64,000 nucleotides of DNA from Strongylocentrotus droebachiensis (lineage: Eukaryota; Echinodermata; Echinoidea; Camarodonta; Strongylocentrotidae), in NCBI GenBank assembly GCA_035222895.1, contig JAVYIG010000112.1, positions 595,501 through 659,500 on the forward strand, read 5' to 3'. A program made the translations under genes and the position numbers. This document shows positions 24,301 to 36,663 of the stretch, one piece after another. A model generated the notes under the pieces. That model worked only from the letters and a program-made list of their open reading frames with translations, did not search any database and had not been told where the DNA came from. Positions within the stretch are counted from its first letter, which is position 1. Each line of letters begins with the position of its first letter.

Positions 24301-24950
24301 GTATTAATCTGCCTTGAAATATATTCTGAAAATATAACTTTTTGAATTTCTCACTGTTCTCCCACAGAACTGAATTATGAATATATTTGTAGAGAACAAC
24401 TATTTGAATTCATCAAATTTGTCTTATAATGTAGGAAAAGTTGTCACTATTCACTGAAACTTTTGGTAAGGGCAATATCATAATTTATCACACTAAACCA
24501 AATGATGGATGTCATTTGTAGGGGATGACCCTTTAAATTCATCAAACATGTGAAGTGTGTTTCCATGATCATACTCTGTTTTTCATATTTCAGGTATTGT
24601 GTGGATTCTTCAAGCCCAAGAGAGTTGTCTTCATCTCGGACGTACAGGGTATTTTCACAATGCCCCCATTCCACTCCAAAGCCAGGCTTATTCACAGAAT
24701 ACAGGTAAAACAAGATGGCAGCATAGCAACCACCATAGCAACTGAGCAGCTAGACCATGATGTGACGGGGGGCATCAAGACAAAGATAGCAGCGGCTTGC
24801 ACCATCGTGTCGCAAAGTGGGGGCGCTATACCGGTGTTTGTTTGTAAACTGGGAGGGCATTCAGCAGAGTTGGCCTGTTGGCATGGCGATAGGAGTGATG
24901 AGTTTAAAGGTACTATCATCGAAGCTGGAGAGTTATTTCAAGTTTTATGA
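21358..24950 (+). CDS. IPK: Isopentenyl phosphate kinase, complete, 5 exons
   Basis: Exons 21358-21509, 22143-22263, 22939-22998, 24016-24180 and 24594-24950 have GT/AG borders and matching phases, giving 855 nt and 284 aa. This is slightly longer than the usual 250-270 aa. It is an amino-acid-kinase-fold enzyme that phosphorylates isopentenyl phosphate to isopentenyl diphosphate with ATP, the last step of the alternative mevalonate route. Motifs seen are IKVGGS (9-14), HGAGSFGH (48-55; His55 matches the catalytic His of archaeal enzymes), PVLHGD (142-147), ILSGD (158-162), SDVQGIF (181-187) and DVTGGIKTK (222-230). No signal peptide is seen, so it is probably cytosolic. It shares its promoter interval with the divergent crotonase gene. 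Such kinases are known from some invertebrates and plants. Confidence 0.93.
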
Positions 24951-25314
24951 CGATGCAACTCAAAAAACAAATATAAAGAGAACATTAGTACAGAGTGTCC
25001 CTTAAACTACAGGTTTACCAATAAACTCAGGTGCTGTTTTTTTTGTTTCCAATAGGGCTTAGCAAAGATTTCCCTGGATTCTGTTATACCAGAGATGCTG
25101 GGTCCAAATTCTGAATGATGTACAGTTATACTTATAAAGCCTTACAATGTTTTTTTTAGAAGCATGTTATGCCATGTTAGTATTTCTTGAATCTTAAGAT
25201 TATGCCCTGATACAATTTAATTTTTGTAATCAAAAAAGTTATTATAACTTTATAGATGATATGGTTTATTTCTTTGTTCTGTATAAAGTTTTTTGTTTGG
25301 TAAAAAAGTCCTGA

Positions 25315-25320
25315 AATAAA
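25315..25320 (+). terminator. Likely IPK polyadenylation signal
   Basis: AATAAA, 365 bp after the stop codon, in an AT-rich 3' UTR. An earlier AATAAA at 25020-25025 is an alternative. Confidence 0.5.
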
Positions 25321-27639
25321 TTTGAACCATTGAATTAGTTTATGTTTTCTACCACTACGATATTCATCAACACCATATCATCTTTTCATTTACTCTTTAT
25401 AGCCACCTCTAACTGAATATTATCATTATTTTATTAGAAGGGAATATCTTTCCAGTTAACAAATGTTCCTAAATGTTGCTTATCCGCTTGGAAAAAGGAC
25501 CTGTGACTGATTTTGATTAAGAATTGCAATATTGATCTTTAGATCAAGAACTTTGTATACTTTGGGGGCCAACAATGCTTTTCATATATTTTTTTGTTTT
25601 TTCATGAAATCAAAATCACCTTGCCTCCATTTAACTGATGATGAATGTCTTATTTTAATTACATCAGAAGATTGGAACATCCGTGAAACGCCAATTTACT
25701 GTGTAATGAACAACAGATGTGAAGAACTCACCTGCATATTCCATGCAAAGTTAAAAATCCCACCTTCATAGGAGGAATTTGGGGCAAGGGTCTTTGGTGT
25801 GGTTGCCGAGCCACTTCCATCGTAATTTGCGATTTTAGAAAAATCTTAATTTTTTTGTGGCCTTTATGTAAACCGGCCTATTGGCAACTTTTTGGTGGTT
25901 TTGTCGTGCCAAGTCACAAATGAAAGCTAACATATCAGACTTTACTGTCTTATGGTAGTAAACTCTTCTTTTAATAGAGTGATCAATATACAGAAATTAT
26001 ATCTCAATGTCATTTCCAAGGGCTGGAAAACTTTCTTAACCCAGGAAAATATTAAAATGTTCATGTTTATGTAAGAGATTATGTCATTATTGTTTCTTTG
26101 AAAAACTTTGTGTAGACATGAATCCAATAAAGAGAGAGAGGGAGAGAGATAGAAAAAATGACACTGATCACAGAATGTACAATATAACAACATTTATTAT
26201 TGTTATAAAGAGAAATGGGACTGCTTCTCCTATTTGCCTCCACCCTAAATTCAGTATAGGAAACGGAAGGAATTATTCATGACATATCACAATGTAAACA
26301 AAGGTAATAACTCTAATTAGAACAAAAATAAGACCTCTATGACCTCTGTTTTACTTGCCCCAAAATCTAATCAGATCTTTTTCCAATGATGATACATACT
26401 ACAGTCAAACCTGCTTTAGTGACCACCTGTCTACAAAGACCACATTTTTTGTTTCTCTTGAAAAGGGTTTCTCATTAAAACATGTACTAACCTGTCTATA
26501 AAGATGGCTTTTTGTGTTTCCCTTGGGCGGTCACTATAGGCAGGTTTGACTGTATCACCAAATTTGAAACCAATATCTCTAGTGGTTCTTGGAGACATCG
26601 TGAGAAAGAGTGATGGACGGACAGACGGACAACCTGAAAACATAATGTCTCCATCACCATCTTCGGTTGGTAGAGGCATAGCAACTATATTACTTCATGT
26701 GCAATACACATTTGTCAGTTTGGTGGAACTGTAATGATTGAAGTAAATGTTCATAGAGAATGTTTAACGCCTACACAGCAACCATAAAATCTGTCAATTA
26801 GTTAATTGTTCAATTCCAGTGATTGTACATATCAAATTTCAACCTTGTAACTTATCAACTAAACAAATGTTTTGCTCATTTTCCTTGACGCTCAGCAAAA
26901 ACTGTTCAGTATTATATAGTTTATGTACAAATAATATTTGGTACGAATATAAACCTTTATACTTAATTGTATGCTCTAATAATATATCATGAAACGCAGG
27001 TATTCAGCAATTCTTCAGAGCAATTCAGTGCTGCAGAAATATTGTCTGGTTATAAAGCTTTTTTTGTTTTGCCAAAGATATACAGATATGGTTGGGGTTA
27101 GATATGCCTTTACGAAACATAAACAAAAGTATTTTTTTTATCCTGCCATAAAGTATCTTGGTATTGAAATAAAATGAAAAAAGATTCCCAAGTTTAAATT
27201 TACTTCACTGCAACAGGACCTGCCCATAAAGTGTGGTAAAATAACTATTTGAGCTTAAAAAAAGTACATATTTCAAATCCTTTTTGAGTATTATCTCCAA
27301 TCGTCAGTAGGAAAGCAAGTGAGATCTTCAGATGCTTTTCAACTGTGAATATCAACAGTTTCTGGAAAGTTCTATGTATGATGACTCATCTGCAATTTCT
27401 AACCGTCTTATAGTTCTCTTCTCCAGTATTAAGGGTTTGGTTGTCACTACTTCACAAACTAAGCAAACATTGTTTATTCGAAAGATTTTATCATAGTACA
27501 CAATATTTCAGAGGTCAAAAACAAAATTTGTAGCAGTCGCCCCTAAATCAAAGGGGGCTTTCAAAATGCGGCCCTTTGATGAAGATAGTAATTGAAAAAT
27601 AATATTTACAAAATACTCTGCTTATATTCCTCTTTCAAC
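25321..27639. other. Spacer between the convergent IPK and TUBGCP5 genes
   Basis: It holds a pogo-like MITE (26402-26552), a short GA run near 26130, and a GACGGACAGACGGACAAC-type dispersed repeat near 26610 that recurs near 31085. Part of it is probably TUBGCP5 3' UTR: AATAAA on the minus strand occurs at about 27471-27476. No exon is seen. Confidence 0.5.
26402..26552. mobile_element. Pogo/Tc1-like MITE, 151 bp
   Basis: Inverted ends CAGTCAAACCTGC / GCAGGTTTGACTG, flanked by TA on both sides (26400-26401 and 26553-26554), as expected for Tc1/mariner-pogo elements. No coding capacity. Confidence 0.75.
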
Positions 27640-28345
27640 TAGTTTCTTGGTTCTAAACCAGAGTGAGATAGAGCCAGAGCCTTCATGCTTGGATATCTCT
27701 GTACTCTGCATGATCCTATTATCTCAAGTGCCTTCCAAGTCTTCAATAAATATTCATATCTGGTCTTCGTTTTTAGACTTCTCCTCTAGTTTAGGATCAG
27801 AAAGAGACGGTGCAAAAAGCCTCCACCACACATGCCTGTCTCTCTGTTTTCAACAGTTTCCAAGAATGGTTTGATGAACCTATAATCTCAAGGGCCTTCA
27901 AAGTCTTCAATAGATATTTGTCTCTAGTCTTCATTTCAGGCATCTTCTATCGTTAAGGATCAGAAAGAGATGGTGGGAGAAGCATCCATGTCACGGCATG
28001 TTCCAGTCTCTCTATATTCAACAGTTTCCAAGAATGATTTGATGGTTGCACCATTTGATACACGTCTCTAACCTCCAGTGAGTTCTCATCTCTGGTCTCT
28101 CTGTTTTTAACAGTTTCCAAGAATGTTTTGATAGTAACACCATCTGAAACGCATCTCTAACCTCCACAACATGTTCCAGTCTTTCTGTTCTCAACAGTTG
28201 CCAAGAATAATTTGATGGTTACACCATCTGATACACATCTCTAACCCCCAGTGGGTTCTCATCTCTGGTCTCTCTGTTTTTAACAGTTGCCAAGAATGAT
28301 TTGATGGTTACACCATCTGAAACCCATCTCTAACCTCTGATTGGT
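27640..28345 (-). repeat. Degenerate tandem array in the TUBGCP5 3' UTR
   Basis: Four or more imperfect copies of a roughly 100-bp unit (AACAGTTGCCAAGAAT..TTTGATGG..CACCATCTGA..CATCTCTAACC) lie between 27990 and 28345. Further copies towards 27650 include fragments of the last coding exon (AGAAAGAGACGGTG..AAGCCTCCAC beside the real AGACAGAGACAGCGCC AAAGCCTCCAC). The array starts directly after the stop codon at 28348. Confidence 0.7.
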
Positions 28346-28347
28346 TC

Positions 28348-31300
28348 TCATCTGTCGTCTTGGTCTCCAGACTTGGTCTTTGGTTTTGGACCAGACAGAG
28401 ACAGCGCCAAAGCCTCCACTGTATGCAAACACAAACAAAATACAACAATACTAGGTTAAATAAATAATGTTAAAAAAAACACAACTCTACAAAGAATATC
28501 AGATGAAGTTATCCAGCACTCAACGAAAGTTATGATTAATCATTTAAATATATTTTTCTTTAGAACCAGAGAGCAAAGCCTCCACTATATGCCAACAAAA
28601 TATTACAATAATAGGTCAAATAACATAAAATCTACAAGTTGAAGAGCATGCACAATTTGAGACGGAGTAATCTTCTCCACAATAAAAATCATGATTTATA
28701 ATCAAATAAAAACTTTGTACCAAAGCACCTCCCATTTATGCCACATGTGATTAAGCATGAAGTGATACAAAGCATAAGACATTAGAAAATAAGCTATGCG
28801 TAAAGTTTGTATGCTCTTGCTGAAAAATAAAATTTGGTACAAAGTGTGTTATTATACTAGTTAATCCCACATCTCAGCTTAACTGCAGATTGCCCCACTA
28901 TGCATCAGCATACATGCCAACATTTGAAAATCAGAAATCTGTACACTATGTGCGCGAAGAGCACATCATGGGCGCGAAGCGCACATCACGAGCGCGAAGC
29001 GCGAAGTCCTTTTAGCCGGGGTCCAGGGCCCGCTTTAGGGCCCTGGAAGCTCTGGGTTTCCAGATGCTCTCTGGTGCAATCTGAGCCTATTTTAGGGACC
29101 ATTTCCCCTAAAATTCAACCCAAGTTTATGGGTAATTTTTGTGTCATACCAAACAAAAAAGTGATTGAAGTGAATTCCACATTTTAATTTATCCTTGGCA
29201 GAGGCAGAGCCGATAATAGACATAGATTTAATTAGCCACTCATGCAGAGTGATGCATTTAAGTCTAGTTACTTTTTAAATAATTATACATGACATAGATC
29301 TATGCATAAAATGAGACTGGCAATAATGGTATTCAACTTTCCAGACAACAGTCAACAATCCAAAATTATTGTAACTCATTGAGCTACATGTAAATGAGGT
29401 TGTCAAAATCAATGTCAGCAGAACAAGACTCCACCACTGATCTTTAGATCTTGCCGACAATAAATGCAGTATACATTATCAGAGATGCCAACCCTATATG
29501 ATGGCTGTCAGTAACATTTACCATATTTGTCCGTAACAAATGGGGGTCTTTCCGGAACGCAAGACACCGCAGCATAATTTTCGCGCAAAACGTACACAAA
29601 CACCCAATCACTCTTACTGCATTTCGAACCTACCATTTTTAAGTCCAAAATAAAGATGTGCATAAAAACGTTTTTAAAAATCTGTTTCCAGTCAAAGGAT
29701 CTCCTCCTTGGGTACTCACTCTTTTGAGTGAATCCATGATAATATTCAGGAAGAAAACACCTCGTTCAAGCGTCGAATGGCAAATTCAAATCCACAGTCA
29801 AACGGCAGAACTCGTATCCTACACACGCACACGTACACTCAAGATCACCAGTACCACAGACACTCCAGCCCAGGCCGCTAGGCCCGGCGTTCATGAACAA
29901 CAACACACCGTATATCGCACTTGCAATGTGCCCACTGAATCACCGACGTCTTCGCTACTATACTTTGAAAGGGTATTGCGGGCGCCGCGCGCACGATCAT
30001 CTACCACCATGCTCCCCCCCCCCCAAAATGCACGACCGCACACTAGTATCAAAACAGTAATAAAGGCGGCCGTGTTGTTTCGGAATTAAACAAGATGGCG
30101 GCGGACGGACCATGTGCGTGAAAGTGCCTATCCAGTGTAGTCAATGCTATGTATGGAAAGCCAAATTCCCCAAAATCGGAACGTTCCGTTTTTTAGGGCT
30201 ATAAAAACTTCAAAAACGGAACAGTTCCGTTAAAATCGGAACGGTTGGCATGTCTGCATCAGTGGAATTTACATATTAGGGTTAAGGTTAGGGTCAAGGT
30301 TACAGTGAGGGTTACTTGCGTGTTAATGGGGTATTGTGTGTTTGTTCCCCCACCTTGATCATGGGAAGAGAAACAAATATACTCACAGTGTGGAAAGGTG
30401 CCTCTTCTGATGATGTTTGCGAGCAGAGTAGAGAGAAACTCATTGCAATTGAAGAACTCTTCTTCAGCCTTGGCAACATTTTCAATGCTAAATAGAAAGA
30501 GAACAGACAGCAATTCATGCAATGGGTTTATGATCTAATTTGGGTATGTGATCATATACAGGGAAAAACAAACAAGGAATAAAGTTGATTTCAAATGATC
30601 AAGTTTTCAATCTAAAATTGTCAAATCACAGCAATTTAGCAGCCAGGTTAGTTATGAAATCTAAAATAATCATAATTGTGTATACAGTCAAGATAACAAA
30701 CCAAAATATATAACAGAAATAAAATATAGTGACTGTCGTGCTTTACATGCAGACCTGTGCAGATACTGAAGTCTGCATCTCGCTATGACCACCAGAAAAA
30801 AACTGTTTAGTTTCAAAGGGACTAATAAACAAAACAAAACAAAACCAAAGTGGAATGCGCCTATGTCTCCTATGTGCCTCTCTCTAACTTTATCTAAGTT
30901 CAAGGCTCAAATTATTCATGAAGTACTGTGATGAGGCTAAATTTTTATCGAAATTGGCCTCTATGACCTCTGACCTTGACCTATTAATACTAAAAAATCT
31001 GATCAGTTCGTCTCCTCATGATGATACATACCAACACCAAGTCTGATCTTCTTACCTCGAATGATGCTTGACGAAGCAAAATAACGAGACAGAGGGACGG
31101 ATGGATGGACAACTCCAAAACAAAGTGCCATTACCCGCCCCCCCCCCCTCCCCTTACGTACGTGGTGGAGACATTACCAAAAAGAGCCCAGTCTTACCTG
31201 AAAGTATGTACCCCAGCATCCCATCGTCTCTGGAAGGTGATAGCAAGGTTGAGGACCTTAGAGACGGCTTCCCTGACGAAGCTGACCTTATGATGAAGCA

Positions 31301-34300
31301 GACATCTCTCAGAGATCTTGGCCAGGTAAGACTTGTGAGCAGCCAGGATCTGGTCCAGGTCCAAGGCTTGGTCTATAGCAGCAGCGAACTCTAGGCTGGT
31401 GCTGTAGAGGATCTGTTGGCAAAGGCCACACCAGTTAATAATGGACTCATTTTGACAAAGCCCAAAACTGAGACATGGCTCGCTTTTGTTTTCTTTTGGG
31501 AGATTCATGCTACATTTTATTTTATCCCAGCAACTCTTTCCTTCTTTCTTGCTCTCACTCTCTCTTTCTCTATCAGATTTGTGATCATTTTCATTATTTT
31601 TCAAGACCCATTTCCTTTTTGTGATATATGGACACCTTTTAGAATACATGTAAATTATTTTGCTTTGACATTACAAATAAATAGTTGATGAAGAGAAATG
31701 GAAAGAGAAGAAAATCATTACAGCACAGCAGTAACAACAAAAAAGGTTATTATTTTTAACATTATTAATTAACATAGTATTAATTATGGAACATAATTTT
31801 ATGAACGTAATGTTTTGAAGGAAATGAAATAGTCATCACAGGAGATTATCTTGGGGACAGAAGAGCAGATAGTAAAATAAAAAGTTGCAGCACATCCCCA
31901 ACCCATTTCAGTTGTAGCAGTTTCTTCCAGATTGATTACTGATGAAGACTTACTCTTGTCATGAGGTAGTTATGCACTGCATTCACAAAGTGCAGTAGTC
32001 TGAAGCGTAGGATGAAGAGACGATGGATCAGAGGTAACTTCTCTCTCAGCGTCTCATCAGCTTGACCTCTGTGAAGTCTCTCATGGTCACTGTCTTCAGT
32101 GAGATGTCCAAGGTTTGCCGAAATCAACAGATCTGACCAAACAAGAAGAAAACGTGTACAGGTTGGAATAGAATGGTGGTGGTTATTTTACATGACTGTT
32201 AAGAAAGCATAAATGCTTGTAAGTAAGCAACCAAACAGCCGACAGCTTTAGGTCCTCTCTGAGAGACCTGGTAATGAGTATTAATGCCTTACCAAAGGGC
32301 ACTAGCACATCGCCTTGGTTTCGAACCCGGGTCACCGGATTACGAGACCACTGCTCTACCGACTGAGCTATCGCGCCTCCTCTAAGAGGAGGTTGAGACA
32401 GCTATTTAAAAAGAAAATACTAATGACCAAATATAATCAAGAGTTCTGGTGATAAAATTGGTTCTGACAATCTGACAATTGATAATATATAAAGTAAGAG
32501 GAGGTGATTTGGGTCAGTCGCTAAAGCGTCTGCCTGTCGAACCAAAATAGAACCCAGGCAGATCGATGACTGGAGCCTGCATGGTGTGTAATGTGACCCT
32601 CCCATTTCTTAAACGCAGGCTACGTTACAGTGGAAAACATTCTGTGGCTCGGATAGGATGTTGAATGGAGGCCCTGTGTAGAGGAGAGTCACCCACTGCA
32701 CTATTTGTATAAGTGTAAGGGGAAACCCAGATGAAGTGGTCCACCTGCACACCTCTATACCTCTATTTCAATAGAATCTACCTTTAAGAAGTTGATGCTA
32801 TGCATGCCACCAAGCATTGAAAAATATTAGGATTGATTAAATGTTTTTGTCAGAGCGTAGGTGGATTCTCACCTGGAAACCTTAGTTGTTGTAAGCAGTA
32901 CTGAGCCCTCTTGACTTGGAGTAGAAATCTAAATACTTGATTGTAGACGTCTAAAGCGTGGTGATGAATCACAATGTCTACTGGCCATGGAACCTGTATA
33001 AGATTCGAGCAATCATTGTATATGGTTACAAAGTATAAATGATAATAATATTCCACGTTTATATAGCGCTTAATACATCAACGATGTCTCTCCGCGATTT
33101 ACAGATATACTATTACCCCAGTCATTGGATTCCGCACAATGTATGCACATTCTCTACTCCCTGGGGAGCATTCCAATCAGGTGCCATTATACAGATGCCC
33201 ACAATGCTGAGCAAACGACATTAACATTTGCATCCTACCAGGTACCCATTTAACACATGGCAAATGTAAATTGATGTATTGCCAAATGACATTAGTGCCG
33301 CGGCAGGACTTGAACCCTGAGCCATGTGATCCATAGTCCTGTGACTTATCCACTAGACCAAGACACCTCTAAGATTCAACAGATTGAGATGCTTACCTTG
33401 TAATGTAAGGTGAGAGAGTCTAGTGCATGGATTGGTTGTGTTGCCATCTTCCCTGTCAGTCTCTCCGGCTCCACACTCACCATTATCCTATTCATTTTTC
33501 AAATATTGGTGACAAAAATTGTAAAATCAAATATGAATGAAACTGACAACCCATTGTGCTGGATTTTGTCCTAATAGCATAAGCACCAAATGCCAATTTG
33601 ATATTCCACCTAACTTAGAAATCTTAGTATCACCATTATCCTATTTTATTTGTAAATATTGGTGACAAAAATTGAAAAAAAAACAGAATTTGAATGAAAT
33701 TTACAACAAAACCCCACATTAACTTAAAATTCCTAGTATCTGGTTATGTAAAAACTGTAATAAAAAAAAAATATGAGGAAAAAATGGTGAGGGGGCTTAC
33801 CAAAACTGTACACAGAATACAAATTGATTTGCATGGAATTTAATGGAATTAAATGGTTTGTGGAGGATGCTGAAAATGGCAGCCAAAGGGGTGAATTACA
33901 TTCAGTTTAAGATAAAAGCATGTGAAACACAAGCAATGTTAAAACATTAAAGTACATGTAGACGAGGTAATGGGGTGGGAAAATGAGAAGATGGCAATAA
34001 AAAATATTGAGACAGAGAGGATGAGGTCAAGATACACAAATAATGGAAGAGAGAGAGAGAGAGAGAGAGAAAGGAGAAGAGTGAGGGCGATATGTGATAA
34101 GAAGGAAAAGAGCAAAGCAATGTACATGTATAGATCTATTGAGAAAATTTTAGGAAGTTTGATGATAGAAAATGATGAAGGATGATGAGGAAGGGAGAGA
34201 GAGATAGAGAGATAGAGATAGAGTGAGAGAGAGAAAGAGAGAGAGAGAAAGAGAGATGATGATGATGGCAATGATATACCCACCTAGCTGCCTCCTCCGG

Positions 34301-36610
34301 GTACCTCCCACTCAGCGTTTCTTGTAGATGATAGTTAAGATTGAGTGTATCCTGCCAAGACTCATGACGACGTATCTTATCAAAGAGCTCAGAATAAAAA
34401 TCGTACATCACATCACCAGCCTCGAGAAGAAAGAAACGCTGTCAAGAAAGGAAACAAGAAAAATAAGTATTATGTTAACAAGATGTTGCTTTAAGATAAC
34501 AAAATAACTATTGTATCATGTAACTACATGTAATAGTAGGGATGCTAAAGCCAGTTAATAACACTGGAGCAGCAAGAGCGCCACTACGTGATAGTCAGGG
34601 GTGCTAGAAGAGAACCCATCATCATAAATTCATTTCTAATAACAATAAATGGCACCAAATTCTTCTAATTTATCTATGAGCTTTCAAAGTGCATGAGTAG
34701 TTCTTGACTCTGGCTTTCAGCTCCAGCAGCCATTATTAGGGACCTTTAGATTTGCACGACGAGAACGTGGACTGCTACGTGTGACATCCTTTTAAAGCAC
34801 TGCCAGTGCCTTTAATAAAAGGACGTCATATTGCCTTAAGAGGATGTCACATGTAGCGGTCCATATTCTCGTCGTGCAAATCTAAAAGTCCCTAGTATCA
34901 CACACTCACACATAGTATTTTAAGTATTACAAACTTTTGAAAAGGAATAGAAAGTGGGGATGAAAAAATTGAGAGGGCACAGCTAAGGTAATATACGTAC
35001 TCATTTATTTCTCTGTTATATAACATACAAGAAATTGAAGCATGTTATGCTTTAAACAAACAAAAATCTGCAAAAACCATGTGGTTTAGGGCATCATATG
35101 AGAGCAAGCCATTATTAATGATGATGATGATTGATACTTACTCTCATAGAAAGCAAATGATCTTGAAGGCTGAAGTCTTTCTTGAGAACAGCAGCTAGCT
35201 GTCTACATACTGACTGACACCTCCTCACAATGCCTGGGTAGAGGTCTCGATACAATACCAACTCCAAAGGCTTAGATAAACTGGAAAAGTAGCATATTGT
35301 ATAAGAAATTAATATGTGAAAGAAAATTTGTTTTAAATCTACACTATTTTGTATGTATCAAATATGCTCTCACAGCCTATGACTTGCATATTTTATTTTA
35401 AGAATCCAAGAAAATCATCTTTAATACAATAATATCTCCAACAAAATCCTTGATTACATCACGATCCACTGACCAAACTGCCAATTTCAGATTCACATAT
35501 CTCATATTCAAAACTTTTCATAACTTTCCTATTATTGGTCCGAATTATTAAAACTTTCACCATTCTGTCCAGCTTAATTTTCTGCTTTCATACAAATGAA
35601 CTTATTACACATACAAGCATTGGATTGGCTTTAAAGAGTATAAAGAAATTAAACGATAACATAAAGCCCTGCGTACAGGGCACTCACGGAACCCAAGTCG
35701 GACTTGGGTTCCGTGTGCGCCTTATTCTATGCGTATGTGTGCAATAAGTAGTCTACTCCACAAGACATTTTACTGTTCACTGAGGGTGTATTCAAACTAC
35801 AATATCTCTTGCTCACAGCTTGACTACAGTATAGCAACATGGAACCCTTACATCAAGAGCAAAATGGGTTTTGGGGATTGGCACACTGTAAGAAAACATT
35901 TCTATTGAAATACACATTCATTGTCTACACCTTTGTCCAGGGGGTGTTTCACAAAAGACTAAGATCAACTTTAAGTTGGACTTAACTATGGCAGGCCGTT
36001 CATGCCACTGTTTGCTCTCACCATTTACTGGCATTTATCTCTCAAGGGACGTACAAATCATGGTCACAAATCTACAGAATTTACATTTTTTGATAATTCA
36101 TTATTGAAGGAAAAGATATTATCTAAAGATCATAATGGTGAGAGCAAACAGTGGCATCAACAGCCTGCCATAATTAAATCCAACTTAAAGTCAATCTTAG
36201 TCTTTGTGAAACACTCCCCAGGGCATGCAACACAGTACTTACTCTGCATTCCTCTCCACCTCTTCGACCTGATCAACAACATCCCCTGCATCCCGTCTGA
36301 GACCAACATGGCTGATCCCGCTAGCGATCAGGGGATCGTTGTACCCTCGCAGGGAGAGCTGTCTCTCTACCATCTCTGCTACATCACCTGCTGAGCTGGA
36401 GGACTGGTGGGGAAGAGGACTACTTGACGGATTGTCTGCACTCTTGGCCTGGGTGTATGTCTGATGCCCTCCTGGTTTCATGCAGCTGGACATCTGGAAC
36501 AACTCTGCATGGTTAAAAAAGACAATTGATCAAGATGATAAGGTGCATGCTATAAACATGTGAAAAGAGACAGAAGAGGTGCTGGAGAGACTAAACAAAT
36601 GAAGAGCAAT

Positions 36611-36663
<53 letters not shown>

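Noticed and set aside
29658..30089. 143-codon plus-strand frame
   Set aside because: GC-rich interior of a probable transposon; no domain, no splice context, and inside a TUBGCP5 intron.
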